From contig DGBN01000076.1 of NCBI GenBank assembly GCA_002384815.1, positions 1 through 9,074 on the forward strand: a stretch of 9,074 nt of DNA, written 5' to 3'. This DNA comes from Oxalobacteraceae bacterium UBA4003. Its GTDB lineage: Bacteria > Pseudomonadota > Gammaproteobacteria > Burkholderiales > Burkholderiaceae_D. Within the stretch, counting starts at the first letter, position 1; the number at the start of each line of letters is the position of its first letter. Of the stretch, positions 1 through 6,749 are shown piece after piece. A program made the position numbers and the translations under genes. Under the pieces are notes generated by a model that was not told the origin of the DNA, did not search any database, and saw only the letters and a list, made by a program, of their open reading frames with translations.

Positions 1-48
1 AAAAGTAAGCAAAAGAAGGCGACCACCAGCCGCTGCCCTTCGGGTTCT

Positions 49-140
49 CGTTTGTGCCGCGCAAAAAATGGGAAACGGGCGAAACTCGCTGCGCTCAAAC
101 AGCGCCCATTTCTCTTTCCATTTTCTGCACGTCACAAACG
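49..140. repeat. Large imperfect inverted repeat
   Basis: The outer arms CGTTTGTG (49-56) and CACAAACG (133-140) are perfect complements. The next 15 bases inward (57-71 against 118-132) match at 12 positions, and GGGCG (77-81) can pair with CGCCC (103-107). The centre can also form a small alternative stem, GCGCT (91-95) with AGCGC (101-105). Together these would fold into one long imperfect hairpin. It could be a miniature repeat element or the remains of one. No target-site duplication was identified. Confidence 0.5.
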
Positions 141-383
141 GCAGCGTCAGCAGCGGGCACTGCAGATCCGGCTCGCCTTTGGCTTTGCCGGGCCGATCTT
201 GGAAAACTTAAGCGTTGGCTGCTCAAGTTACTGCAGATTAAATAATTAACGAGATTTTGTTGAGGTAGATAGACCGACGAAAATTGGGGCTTAGCGATCC
301 AGCGCCCGATGCCGAAGGCGAGGAAGCGTGTCCTTATCCGCTGGGAAGCCCGCAGGGCCAGTGGCTGCGGTCGCCTTTTTTGG

Positions 384-414
384 GTTACTTTTTTGGCGAA
401 GCAAAAAAGGTAAC
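384..414. repeat. A/T-rich hairpin
   Basis: GTTAC (384-388) plus TTTTTTG (389-395) pair with CAAAAAA (402-408) and GTAAC (410-414). There is one bulged G at 409 and a six-base loop, GCGAAG. The element lies in the gene-free stretch and is of the kind found in dispersed intergenic repeats. It does not have the GC-rich stem plus T-tract of a classical terminator. Confidence 0.45.
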
Positions 415-502
415 TGGCCGCCGGGCCACCCCCCGGCAACTGAAGCTCATCGAAGAAAGAGCAGCGTCAGTTACCTCTAAAGATTCAGAGTGGCATCCCT
501 GG

Positions 503-522
503 ATTCCCGTCTACACGAGAAT
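503..522. repeat. Short dRS3-like inverted repeat
   Basis: ATTCCCGT (503-510) and ACGAGAAT (515-522) are complementary except for one position and flank CTAC. This resembles the ATTCCC-N8-GGGAAT type of small repeat known as dRS3 in Neisseria, with related elements scattered through other proteobacteria. It lies 18 nt beyond the stop of the minus-strand adenosyltransferase gene, so its transcript could form a 3' hairpin, but there is no T-tract to make it an intrinsic terminator. Confidence 0.45.
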
Positions 523-540
523 GACAGCAAACAATCCAAC

Positions 541-1098
541 TCAAATATCCCGAATCCTATCTTTCTCCCACAACACATCCCCACCACCCGCATACCGATT
601 CAACACCCGCGATAAAACAAACAACAAATCCGACAGTCGATTCATGTATTGACGCGGATTGTCATTCATCTTTTCTGATTTTCCCAGGCTGACTATCACC
701 CGTTCCGCACGACGGCATACGGTACGGCACACATGTGATTGCGAGGCCGCGCGCGAACCCGCCGGCAGGATGAATTCTTTCAGCGGTGGCAGATCGGCGT
801 TGTATTTCGCCAGCAGAGCATCCAGACGTGCAACCTGCGCGTCGTGGATCATCGTGTAGCCGGGAATGCACAGCTCGCCACCCATGTCGAACAGGTCGTG
901 CTGGATAGAGATCAGTTCTTCGCGCAATGTCGGCGGCAAGTCTTCGCACAGCAACAAGCCGATATGCGAATTCAATTCATCGACATCGCCCATTGCGTGT
1001 ACGCGTAGCGCGTCCTTGTCGATGCGGCTGCCGTCGCCCAAACCTGTGGTGCCGTTATCGCCGGTGCGCGTAGCGATTTTTGAGAGTCTGTTGCCCAT
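541..1098 (-). CDS. ATP:cob(I)alamin adenosyltransferase (PduO/MMAB type)
   Basis: This 185-residue protein transfers the 5'-deoxyadenosyl group of ATP to cob(I)alamin, making adenosylcobalamin (coenzyme B12) in the cytoplasm. The PduO-type ATP-binding segment TRTGDNGTT is at residues 10-18, followed by GDVDELNSHIG (37-47). The second signature, GSRAASQSHVCRTVCRRAER, lies at about 114-133 and ends in the conserved Arg-Arg-Ala-Glu-Arg. The length is normal for the family, and the protein is all-helical by type. I chose the ATG at 1098 because homologues begin just before the KIATRTGD motif. An in-frame TTG at 1146 would add 16 residues unlike the family. No strong Shine-Dalgarno is visible before the ATG. 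It is divergent from the LysR gene with about 120 nt between them. PduO, CobO and EutT are unrelated families with this activity; the motifs here are clearly PduO-type, so the symbol cobO would be misleading. Confidence 0.93.
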   Translation of the reverse strand: MGNRLSKIATRTGDNGTTGLGDGSRIDKDALRVHAMGDVDELNSHIGLLLCEDLPPTLREELISIQHDLFDMGGELCIPGYTMIHDAQVARLDALLAKYNADLPPLKEFILPAGSRAASQSHVCRTVCRRAERVIVSLGKSEKMNDNPRQYMNRLSDLLFVLSRVLNRYAGGGDVLWEKDRIRDI

Positions 1099-1171
1099 GG
1101 AAGTATTGAAAATGGAGAGGATGGAGAAGTAGCGAGGATACGGCAAAACAGCTCGGTCGTCGCGATGCAGC

Positions 1172-1200
1172 TGAACCCGGTAAAATCACGGCTTGATAAT
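1172..1200 (+). promoter_or_regulatory. Possible sigma70 promoter for the LysR gene
   Basis: A -10-like GATAAT (1195-1200) lies 17 nt after a poor -35 candidate, TGAACC (1172-1177), and 18 nt before the regulator's ATG. The -10 match is decent but the -35 is weak, so this is a tentative call. LysR regulators often control their own divergent promoter region, so sites acting on the adenosyltransferase gene may also lie between 1099 and 1218. I could not define a clear operator there. Confidence 0.2.
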
Positions 1201-1218
1201 GAAAGATAGATTGACGTA

Positions 1219-2118
1219 ATGGCAAGTAGACTCCCCCCTGTACACGCTCTTTCCGCCTTTGAGGCGGCAGCGCGTCATGGCTCGTTCGCGGTTGCAGCGG
1301 AGGAGTTGTGCATTACGCCGTCCGCGTTTTCACATCGTATTCGCCTGCTTGAGGATTTTGTCGGCGAGCGCCTGTTTTTGCGCGACGGGCGCAGCGTCAG
1401 CCTGACTGAATTCGGTCGGCGTTATCTGGATGTGGTGCGCGGAGCACTGAGCTCGCTGGCCGATTTTCCCTTGCCGCATCGATATGCATCTGCACAGCTG
1501 AAGGTAAAGGTGACGGTGCCGCCAACCTTTGCGCGCTATCTGTTTTTGCCGCATCTGCATGAATTCATGACCTTGCATCCGGAAATCGCGATTGAAACCT
1601 ACCTGTCGGTGCCGCTGTATGACATGAGCCTGTCGGAAACCGATATTGAGGTGCGCTTCGGCGCCGGTAAATATCCGGACATCATTACCGAAAAATTGTT
1701 CAGGGAGCCTGTATTCCCGGTCGCCAGCCCCGCCTATCTGGAACAGATAGGCAAATTGAATGTACCTGCTGATTTGCAAAAAGCGCAATTATTGCGTTCT
1801 GCGCTGGAGCCGTGGCAGCCGTGGTTTGAAATGGCTGGACTGGATTGGCAGGAGCCGTCAACCGGCCTGCGTATCGACGATCTGGGCTTGTTGCTGGAAG
1901 CGGTCAAACATGGCTATGGGGTCGCGTTGACGCGGCAGCATTTTGCCGCCGACATGATTGCCAGCGGCGAGATTGTTTCCTTGTTCGATCTGAAACTGAC
2001 GACGCCGCAACATGCGTATTACCTGGTATATGACCGCCATGTGCGCGAGCGACCTGAGGTTGCGCTGATGCTGGACTGGATGATGGAGCGTTTCAGTACG
2101 CAGCGACTCAGCCTTTAA
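1219..2118 (+). CDS. LysR-family transcriptional regulator, GcvA-like
   Basis: This is a 299-residue LysR-type DNA-binding regulator. The N-terminal winged helix-turn-helix runs over about residues 8-67. It starts RLPPVHALSAFEAAARHGSF, as in the GcvA/AmpR subgroup, followed by AAEELCITPSAFSHRIRLLE and then LTEFGRRYL. The remainder (about 90-295) fits the periplasmic-binding-like effector domain, with the DIEVRFGAG segment typical of GcvA relatives. The length is standard. The ATG at 1219 puts the conserved RLPP at residues 4-7; the ribosome site ahead of it is weak. The gene stands between the adenosyltransferase gene and glcD, is co-directional with glcDEF, and is separated from them by an intrinsic terminator. 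A role in regulating glycolate oxidation is plausible from position only; the effector cannot be read from the sequence. Confidence 0.9.
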   Translation: MASRLPPVHALSAFEAAARHGSFAVAAEELCITPSAFSHRIRLLEDFVGERLFLRDGRSVSLTEFGRRYLDVVRGALSSLADFPLPHRYASAQLKVKVTVPPTFARYLFLPHLHEFMTLHPEIAIETYLSVPLYDMSLSETDIEVRFGAGKYPDIITEKLFREPVFPVASPAYLEQIGKLNVPADLQKAQLLRSALEPWQPWFEMAGLDWQEPSTGLRIDDLGLLLEAVKHGYGVALTRQHFAADMIASGEIVSLFDLKLTTPQHAYYLVYDRHVRERPEVALMLDWMMERFSTQRLSL

Positions 2119-2136
2119 GCCAGGCGCATTTTTTTG

Positions 2137-2182
2137 AAAAGCGTATAAATGCCGTTGTTTAGACGGCAGTTATACGCTTTTT
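2137..2182 (+). terminator. Rho-independent terminator after the LysR gene
   Basis: AAAAGCGTATAA (2137-2148) pairs perfectly with TTATACGCTTTT (2170-2181). An inner stem, GCCGT (2151-2155) with ACGGC (2163-2167), closes a seven-base loop, and a single A/G mismatch lies between the two stems. A run of five T follows the stem on the plus strand, and the complementary A run makes it potentially bidirectional. It begins 18 nt after the stop codon and separates the regulator transcript from glcDEF. Confidence 0.85.
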
Positions 2183-2308
2183 GCATATCAGTTGAATATT
2201 TTTCACTGCCAAGGGGAAAGCTTTCAGTCTAATGGCAAGCGGTATTCGCTACACTGTGCTTAAACGATATAAGTGTTATTCGATAGTGCAATGGACGCAG
2301 GATTGATG
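2183..2308 (+). promoter_or_regulatory. glc operon upstream region
   Basis: A promoter for glcDEF must lie here or read through the preceding terminator. I see A/T-rich sequence, a small ATAA-GTG-TTAT inverted repeat near 2269-2279 and CGATA repeated just around it. I see no -35/-10 pair good enough to place. AGGA at 2299-2302 is the likely ribosome-binding site, 6 nt before the ATG at 2309. An upstream in-frame GTG (2273) and ATG (2291) lack such a site. Confidence 0.35.
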
Positions 2309-3811
2309 ATGAATACGATTTTGGCAGCGCCCGCTTCTCAAACGCCTTTTACAGCAGCGCATCAACGCACGGTAGTGGATGCCTTGCGTGCCGTGCTGCC
2401 GGAGCAGTGCGTGCTCTTCAATGAAGAAGATACGCGCCCCTACGAATGCGATGGCCTGGCAGCGTATGCGCAGTTGCCTATGGTTGTGGTGCTGCCGCTG
2501 AATGAAGCACATGTCATTGCTGTGCTTAAAGTCTGCCGCGATCTGAATGTGCGTATCGTGCCACGCGGTGCTGGCACCGGTTTGTCTGGCGGCGCCATGC
2601 CGATTGCCGATGGTATCGTGCTGTCGACTGCGCGCCTGAATAAGATCGTCAAGGTCGATGCCTATGCGCGCACGGCAGTAGTACAACCGGGCGTGCGCAA
2701 CCTGGCTATCTCCGAAGCGGTTGCTTCGCTCGGACTGTATTACGCTCCCGATCCTTCCTCGCAAATTGCCTGCACGATAGGCGGCAACGTTGCCGAAAAT
2801 TCCGGCGGTGTGCATTGTCTCAAATACGGTTTGACCGTACACAATGTGATGCGTGTGCGCGTCGTTACGATAGAAGGTGATGTCATCGAACTCGGTGGCA
2901 CGGCGCTTGATGCGCCCGGCCTGGATCTGCTATCGGTCTTCATTGGCTCGGAAGGCATGCTGGGCATGGTGACCGAGGTCACCGTCAAACTGATTCCGAA
3001 ACCGAAACTGGCGCGCGTCATCCTGGCGTCGTTCGACGATGTGGTCAAGGGCGGCAATGCAGTCGCCAGCGTGATTGCAGCGGGCATCATTCCGGCCGGA
3101 CTGGAAATGATGGACAAAACCTCTACCCGCATGGTCGAGCCTTTTGTCAAAGCCGGTTACGACATCGACGCCGAAGCGATTCTGTTGTGCGAGTCGGACG
3201 GCATACCGGAAGAAGTCGATGAGGAAATCGCACGCATGACGGAAGTCTTGAAACATTCCGGTGCAACGGCGATTGCAGTGTCGCAGGATGAAGCGGAGCG
3301 TTTGCGCTTCTGGTCCGGACGCAAGAATGCTTTTCCTGCTGCCGGCCGCATTTCTCCCGATTATTACTGTATCGACGGTACGATCCCGCGCCGCAGTCTG
3401 GCTGATGTGTTGATCGGTATTTCGCAAATGGAAGTCAAGTATGGTCTGCGTTGTGCAAATGTATTTCACGCCGGTGACGGGAATCTGCATCCACTGATTC
3501 TGTTCGATGCCAATACCGAAGGTGAATTTCACCGCGCTGAATTATTCGGCGCCGAAATTCTGGAAATGTGCGTGGCCGTGGGCGGTACGATTACCGGTGA
3601 GCACGGCGTTGGCCTGGAAAAAATCAATCAGATGTGCGTACAGTTTTCGCGTGCGGAAATCGACGCCTTCCTTGGCGTCAAGCACGCCTTCGATCCGCTC
3701 TCGCTGCTAAATCCGGACAAGGCAATTCCCACGCTGCAGCGCTGCGCAGAGTACGGCAAGATGCACGTCAAACGCGGCATGCTGAAGTTCCCTGATTTAC
3801 CGCGCTTCTAA
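2309..3811 (+). CDS. glcD: Glycolate oxidase, FAD-linked subunit GlcD
   Basis: This is the catalytic flavoprotein of the three-subunit GlcDEF enzyme, which oxidises glycolate to glyoxylate and passes electrons through GlcF towards the respiratory chain. At 500 residues it matches E. coli GlcD in size. The N-terminal PCMH-type FAD domain is marked by PRGAGTGLSGGA (about 85-96) and IGGNVAENSGG (157-167), the latter preceded by YYAPDPSSQIACT. The C-terminal FAD-oxidase domain carries VFHAGDGNLHP (about 385) and GEHGVGLEK (about 430), which include the conserved His residues of the lactate/glycolate oxidase group. I chose the ATG at 2309 for its AGGA site at 6 nt spacing and family-like length; the ATG at 2306 is nearly as good. 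It is the first gene of glcD-glcE-glcF. A D-lactate dehydrogenase of the same fold is an alternative, but the adjacent glcE and glcF support glycolate. Confidence 0.95.
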   Translation: MNTILAAPASQTPFTAAHQRTVVDALRAVLPEQCVLFNEEDTRPYECDGLAAYAQLPMVVVLPLNEAHVIAVLKVCRDLNVRIVPRGAGTGLSGGAMPIADGIVLSTARLNKIVKVDAYARTAVVQPGVRNLAISEAVASLGLYYAPDPSSQIACTIGGNVAENSGGVHCLKYGLTVHNVMRVRVVTIEGDVIELGGTALDAPGLDLLSVFIGSEGMLGMVTEVTVKLIPKPKLARVILASFDDVVKGGNAVASVIAAGIIPAGLEMMDKTSTRMVEPFVKAGYDIDAEAILLCESDGIPEEVDEEIARMTEVLKHSGATAIAVSQDEAERLRFWSGRKNAFPAAGRISPDYYCIDGTIPRRSLADVLIGISQMEVKYGLRCANVFHAGDGNLHPLILFDANTEGEFHRAELFGAEILEMCVAVGGTITGEHGVGLEKINQMCVQFSRAEIDAFLGVKHAFDPLSLLNPDKAIPTLQRCAEYGKMHVKRGMLKFPDLPRF

Positions 3812-3829
3812 TATTTAGTCAGGATGAGC

Positions 3830-4882
3830 ATGGAAGAAGTAGTTCAACAATTCAAGGAAACCATACTTGCCGCCGGGCGTCAGCGGCAGCCACTGTGCAT
3901 ACGCGGCGGCGGCAGCAAGGATTGGTATGGCCAGATACCGCAGGGCGAGATACTGGATACACGCGCCTATCAGGGTGTGGTGGCTTACGATCCGACCGAA
4001 CTGGTGATTACGGTACGTGCCGGCACACCACTGGCTGAGGTGGAGGCGGTGCTTGCGCAGCAAAACCAGGCGCTGGCATTCGAGCCGCCGCATTTCGGTC
4101 CTGACGCCACGGTGGGCGGCATGGTCGCCTGCGGCATGTCCGGCCCGCGTCGTGCCGCAGTCGGTGCGGCACGCGATTTTGTGCTGGGTGTCGTGCTGAT
4201 GGACGGCAAGGGCGCCGTCCTGCATTTTGGCGGGCAGGTGATGAAGAACGTCGCTGGCTACGATGTGTCGCGCATGTTGGCGGGCTCGCTCGGTACGTTG
4301 GGCTTGTTGCTGGAAGTCTCGCTCAAGGTATTGCCGAAGCCGTATGCGGAAGCCACACTGCGTCTGGAAATGCCGGAAGAAGAAGCGATCCGTCACCTGA
4401 ATGTATGGGGTGGTCAGCCGTTACCGATTTCCGCCAACGCATGGTGTGATGGCGCGCTGTTGCTGCGTTTGTCCGGCGCCAAAGCTGCGATTACAGCGGC
4501 CCAGAAAACCATAGGTGGGGAAGAAATTGACGGCGATGATTTCTGGCTCGCGATGCGTGAGCAAAGCAATGAATTTTTCACGCAATCGGATGTGCTGTGG
4601 CGCTTGTCGCTGCCCTCCATCGCGCCGCCGCTGATGCTGGGTGAGCAATTGATTGAATGGGGTGGAGCCCAGCGCTGGCTGCGTTCAGATGTCGATGCCG
4701 CCGTAATACGGGCAGCAGCGATACAGGCGGGGGGCCATGCGACGCTGTTTCGCGGTGGCGACAAGAGCGTTGGTGTGTTTCAGCCGCTGGCGCCTGCAGT
4801 CGCGCGAATACATCAAAACATGAAAAACGCCTTCGACCCTGATGGCATCTTCAATCCGGGCCGAATGTACCCACAGTATTGA
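3830..4882 (+). CDS. glcE: Glycolate oxidase, FAD-binding subunit GlcE
   Basis: This is the second flavin-binding subunit of glycolate oxidase, required with GlcD and GlcF for activity. At 350 residues it matches the usual GlcE length. The PCMH FAD fold is seen in IRGGGSK (24-30), TVRAGTPLAEVEA (61-73), ATVGGMVACGMSGP (93-106) and KNVAGYDVSRMLAGSLGTLG (139-158). The C-terminal half is less conserved but ends in AFDPDGIFNPGRM, the normal family terminus. Two in-frame ATGs occur at 3824 and 3830. AGGA at 3821-3824 stands 5 nt before the second and overlaps the first, so 3830 is preferred. It starts 18 nt after the glcD stop, consistent with one transcript. Confidence 0.93.
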   Translation: MEEVVQQFKETILAAGRQRQPLCIRGGGSKDWYGQIPQGEILDTRAYQGVVAYDPTELVITVRAGTPLAEVEAVLAQQNQALAFEPPHFGPDATVGGMVACGMSGPRRAAVGAARDFVLGVVLMDGKGAVLHFGGQVMKNVAGYDVSRMLAGSLGTLGLLLEVSLKVLPKPYAEATLRLEMPEEEAIRHLNVWGGQPLPISANAWCDGALLLRLSGAKAAITAAQKTIGGEEIDGDDFWLAMREQSNEFFTQSDVLWRLSLPSIAPPLMLGEQLIEWGGAQRWLRSDVDAAVIRAAAIQAGGHATLFRGGDKSVGVFQPLAPAVARIHQNMKNAFDPDGIFNPGRMYPQY

Positions 4883-4950
4883 TACGCAGTATCTGTATGC
4901 CGTGCAGGCATGCATTGCCGCTAATGCAGTAAAGACTTCAGAGATTATTC

Positions 4951-6183
4951 ATGCAAACCAATTTAGCTGATTTCATCAAGGATACGCGCGAAGGCCGGGA
5001 GGCAGATGCCATCCTGCGCAGCTGCGTGCATTGCGGATTTTGCACTGCGACTTGTCCAACCTATCAATTGCTGGGCGATGAACTCGATGGGCCTCGCGGT
5101 CGTATCTATTTGATCAAGCAGGTGCTGGAAGGCAAAACGCCGACCGCAAAAACCCGCTTGCATCTGGACCGTTGTCTGACTTGCCGTAATTGCGAAACGA
5201 CTTGTCCTTCTGGTGTGCAGTATGGCCGTCTGATCGATATTGGCCGCAAGGTGGTGGAAGAGCGCGTACCGTATTCGTTTGCAAGCAATCTGAAACGTAC
5301 GGTATTGAAAGAACTGCTGCCGCGCAAATGGCTGTTCACACCCGCGATGAAAACCGGCCAGCTGTTCCGTCCGCTGTTGCCGAAGTCGCTGCAAAACAAG
5401 GTGCCGCGGAGGGAAGATGCAGGCGTCTGGCCAAGTCGCATGCATGTACGCAAGATGCTGCTGCTGGATGGTTGCGTGCAGCCGGCGATGTCGCCGAACA
5501 TCAATGCCGCCACCGCGCGCGTGCTGGATACGCTCGGTGTGCAATTGCTCATCGCACCCAAGGCAGCTTGCTGCGGCGCGATCCGTCATCATTTGAACGA
5601 TCACGATGGCGCGCTGGACGATATGCGTCGCAATATCGATGCGTGGTGGCCGCTGGTGCAAGCCGGCGCGGAAGCAATCGTGATGACGGCATCCGGTTGC
5701 GGTGCGACGGTCAAGGATTATGGTCATCTGCTGGCGCACGATGCGGCGTATGCAGAGAAAGCACAGCAGATTTCTGCGCTGACGAAAGACCTGAGTGAAA
5801 TCATGCCGGCATTTGAGCTTGAATTGCAAAATCGCCTGAATGGAAAAATCAGCAAGCGTGTAGCCTATCATCCGCCTTGCACGTTGCAGCATGGCCAGCA
5901 GATACGCGGCAAGATCGAAGGCGTATTGCGTGCCGTAGGCGTGGATGTGCAGTTGTGTGCAGACAGTCATTTGTGCTGCGGTTCGGCCGGCACCTATTCG
6001 GTCTTGCAGCCTGTGTTGTCGTATCAGTTGCGCGACGATAAAATTGCCAGGCTGGAGGCCACACAGCCGGAGATGATCGTGTCGGCGAACATCGGTTGCC
6101 TGACGCATCTGCAATCGGGTACCGATACGCCGGTCAAGCACTGGATAGAGTTGATCGACAAGGCATTGTCCGCCGCGCATTAA
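4951..6183 (+). CDS. glcF: Glycolate oxidase, iron-sulfur subunit GlcF
   Basis: This 410-residue electron-transfer subunit takes electrons from the GlcD/GlcE flavins to the quinone pool at the membrane. Two ferredoxin-like 4Fe-4S motifs are present: CVHCGFCTATCP (Cys25, 28, 31, 35) and CLTCRNCETTCP (Cys75, 78, 81, 85). Two cysteine-rich CCG domains follow, recognisable by AACCGAIRHH and later by HPPCTLQHG with LCCGSAGTYS, as in the GlcF/LutA/HdrB group. The length is close to E. coli GlcF (407). The gene begins 68 nt after glcE, a wider gap than between glcD and glcE. CAGAG lies about 8 nt before its ATG as a modest ribosome site. All metal-ligand cysteines seen in the family appear intact. 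Confidence 0.95.
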   Translation: MQTNLADFIKDTREGREADAILRSCVHCGFCTATCPTYQLLGDELDGPRGRIYLIKQVLEGKTPTAKTRLHLDRCLTCRNCETTCPSGVQYGRLIDIGRKVVEERVPYSFASNLKRTVLKELLPRKWLFTPAMKTGQLFRPLLPKSLQNKVPRREDAGVWPSRMHVRKMLLLDGCVQPAMSPNINAATARVLDTLGVQLLIAPKAACCGAIRHHLNDHDGALDDMRRNIDAWWPLVQAGAEAIVMTASGCGATVKDYGHLLAHDAAYAEKAQQISALTKDLSEIMPAFELELQNRLNGKISKRVAYHPPCTLQHGQQIRGKIEGVLRAVGVDVQLCADSHLCCGSAGTYSVLQPVLSYQLRDDKIARLEATQPEMIVSANIGCLTHLQSGTDTPVKHWIELIDKALSAAH

Positions 6184-6200
6184 CTCTGTTGCGTTCGAAA

Positions 6201-6240
6201 AAAAACGCTGGCCTACCCTGCAGGTATGGCCAGCGTTTTT
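6201..6240. terminator. Bidirectional terminator between glcF and the peroxidase gene
   Basis: AAAAACGCTGGCC (6201-6213) and GGCCAGCGTTTTT (6228-6240) are perfect complements. The hairpin is extended inward by TACC (6214-6217) with GGTA (6223-6226) around a five-base loop and one bulged T. T-tracts follow the stem on both strands. It therefore stops glcDEF transcripts on the plus strand and pilU-peroxidase transcripts on the minus strand. Confidence 0.92.
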
Positions 6241-6255
6241 ATTTCTGTGATGGAT

Positions 6256-6747
6256 TTATTCGGCCAGCAGTGTGTTGATGCCCTCGATCAGTTCTTCCGG
6301 TTTGGTTTGCGGCGCATAGCGCTTGTAGACGGTGCCGTCTTTTCTGATGAGGAATTTTGTGAAATTCCATTTGATCGCTGCGCTGCCGAGCAGTCCGGGT
6401 GCGGCGTGTTTCAGGTATGTGTACAGTGGATCTGCATGGTTGCCGTTCACATCGATCTTGGCGAAGAGCGGGAATGTCACGCTGTAGATTTTTCCGCAGA
6501 ATGCCTCGATTGATTCTGCGTCGCCGGGTTCCTGGCCGCCGAACTGATTGCAGGGAAAAGCAAGCACTTCCACGCCCTGGTCGCGAAATTGTCTATATAT
6601 CGCTTCCAGTCCTTCGTACTGTGGCGTGAAGCCGCATTTGCTGGCGGTATTGACGATCAATAATACCTTGCCGCGATACTGTGCCAGATCGACATCTGCA
6701 CCGCTCAGACTGTGTGCCTTGAAATCGTAAACGGTGTGTGCACTCAT
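6256..6747 (-). CDS. Glutathione peroxidase family thiol peroxidase (BtuE/Gpx type)
   Basis: This is a 163-residue thioredoxin-fold peroxidase that reduces hydrogen peroxide and organic hydroperoxides in the cytoplasm; no signal peptide is visible. The peroxidatic Cys38 lies in NTASKCGFTPQYEGLE, Gln72 in FPCNQFGGQEPG, and Trp127-Asn128 in IKWNFTKF, giving the complete Gpx catalytic set with Cys in place of selenocysteine. Cys84, 46 residues after Cys38, matches the spacing of Cys36 and Cys82 in yeast Gpx3. This suggests an atypical 2-Cys enzyme recycled by thioredoxin rather than glutathione; that point is inference. The length is typical for bacterial members. The start codon lies only 2 nt after the pilU stop, so it is probably cotranscribed and translationally coupled with pilU. 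The gene ends before the shared terminator facing glcF. Confidence 0.93.
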   Translation of the reverse strand: MSAHTVYDFKAHSLSGADVDLAQYRGKVLLIVNTASKCGFTPQYEGLEAIYRQFRDQGVEVLAFPCNQFGGQEPGDAESIEAFCGKIYSVTFPLFAKIDVNGNHADPLYTYLKHAAPGLLGSAAIKWNFTKFLIRKDGTVYKRYAPQTKPEELIEGINTLLAE

Positions 6748-6749
6748 AA

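Larger units (their letters stand above)
1..540. other. Gene-free, repeat-like intergenic region
   Basis: No reading frame here resembles a known protein, and the overlapping frames on both strands give low-complexity, Arg/Ala/Pro-rich translations typical of non-coding DNA. The stretch is instead rich in imperfect inverted repeats: a large one at 49-140, a smaller one near 164-200, an A/T-rich hairpin at 384-414 and a short dRS3-like element at 503-522. The motifs around 1-25 and 384-430 (AAAAGTAAGC-type and GCAAAAAAGGTAAC) look like the dispersed intergenic repeats I associate with Burkholderiales and Pseudomonas genomes. That resemblance is from memory and unverified. The region lies downstream of the minus-strand adenosyltransferase gene, and whatever lies left of base 1 is unseen. 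Confidence 0.6.

Noticed and set aside
95..652. Overlapping frames of 114 and 122 codons near the left end.
   Set aside because: They run through inverted repeats, one overlaps the 3' end of the adenosyltransferase gene, and their translations look like translated intergenic repeats.
1099..1146. N-terminal extension of the adenosyltransferase from a TTG at 1146.
   Set aside because: The 16 extra residues do not resemble the family, whose members begin shortly before the KIATRTGD motif reached from the ATG at 1098.
2273..2308. Earlier GTG or ATG starts for glcD.
   Set aside because: No Shine-Dalgarno precedes them, whereas AGGA lies 6 nt before the ATG at 2309, which also gives the usual 500-residue length.
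4897..4911. Small ATGCC-GTGCA-GGCAT hairpin between glcE and glcF.
   Set aside because: A five-base stem without a T-tract is expected by chance and is too weak to call a regulatory site.
4963..6180. A 405-codon minus-strand open frame opposite glcF.
   Set aside because: It mirrors the full length of glcF, is rich in Arg, Gln and His, and shows no family motif; glcF has all its cysteine motifs in frame.
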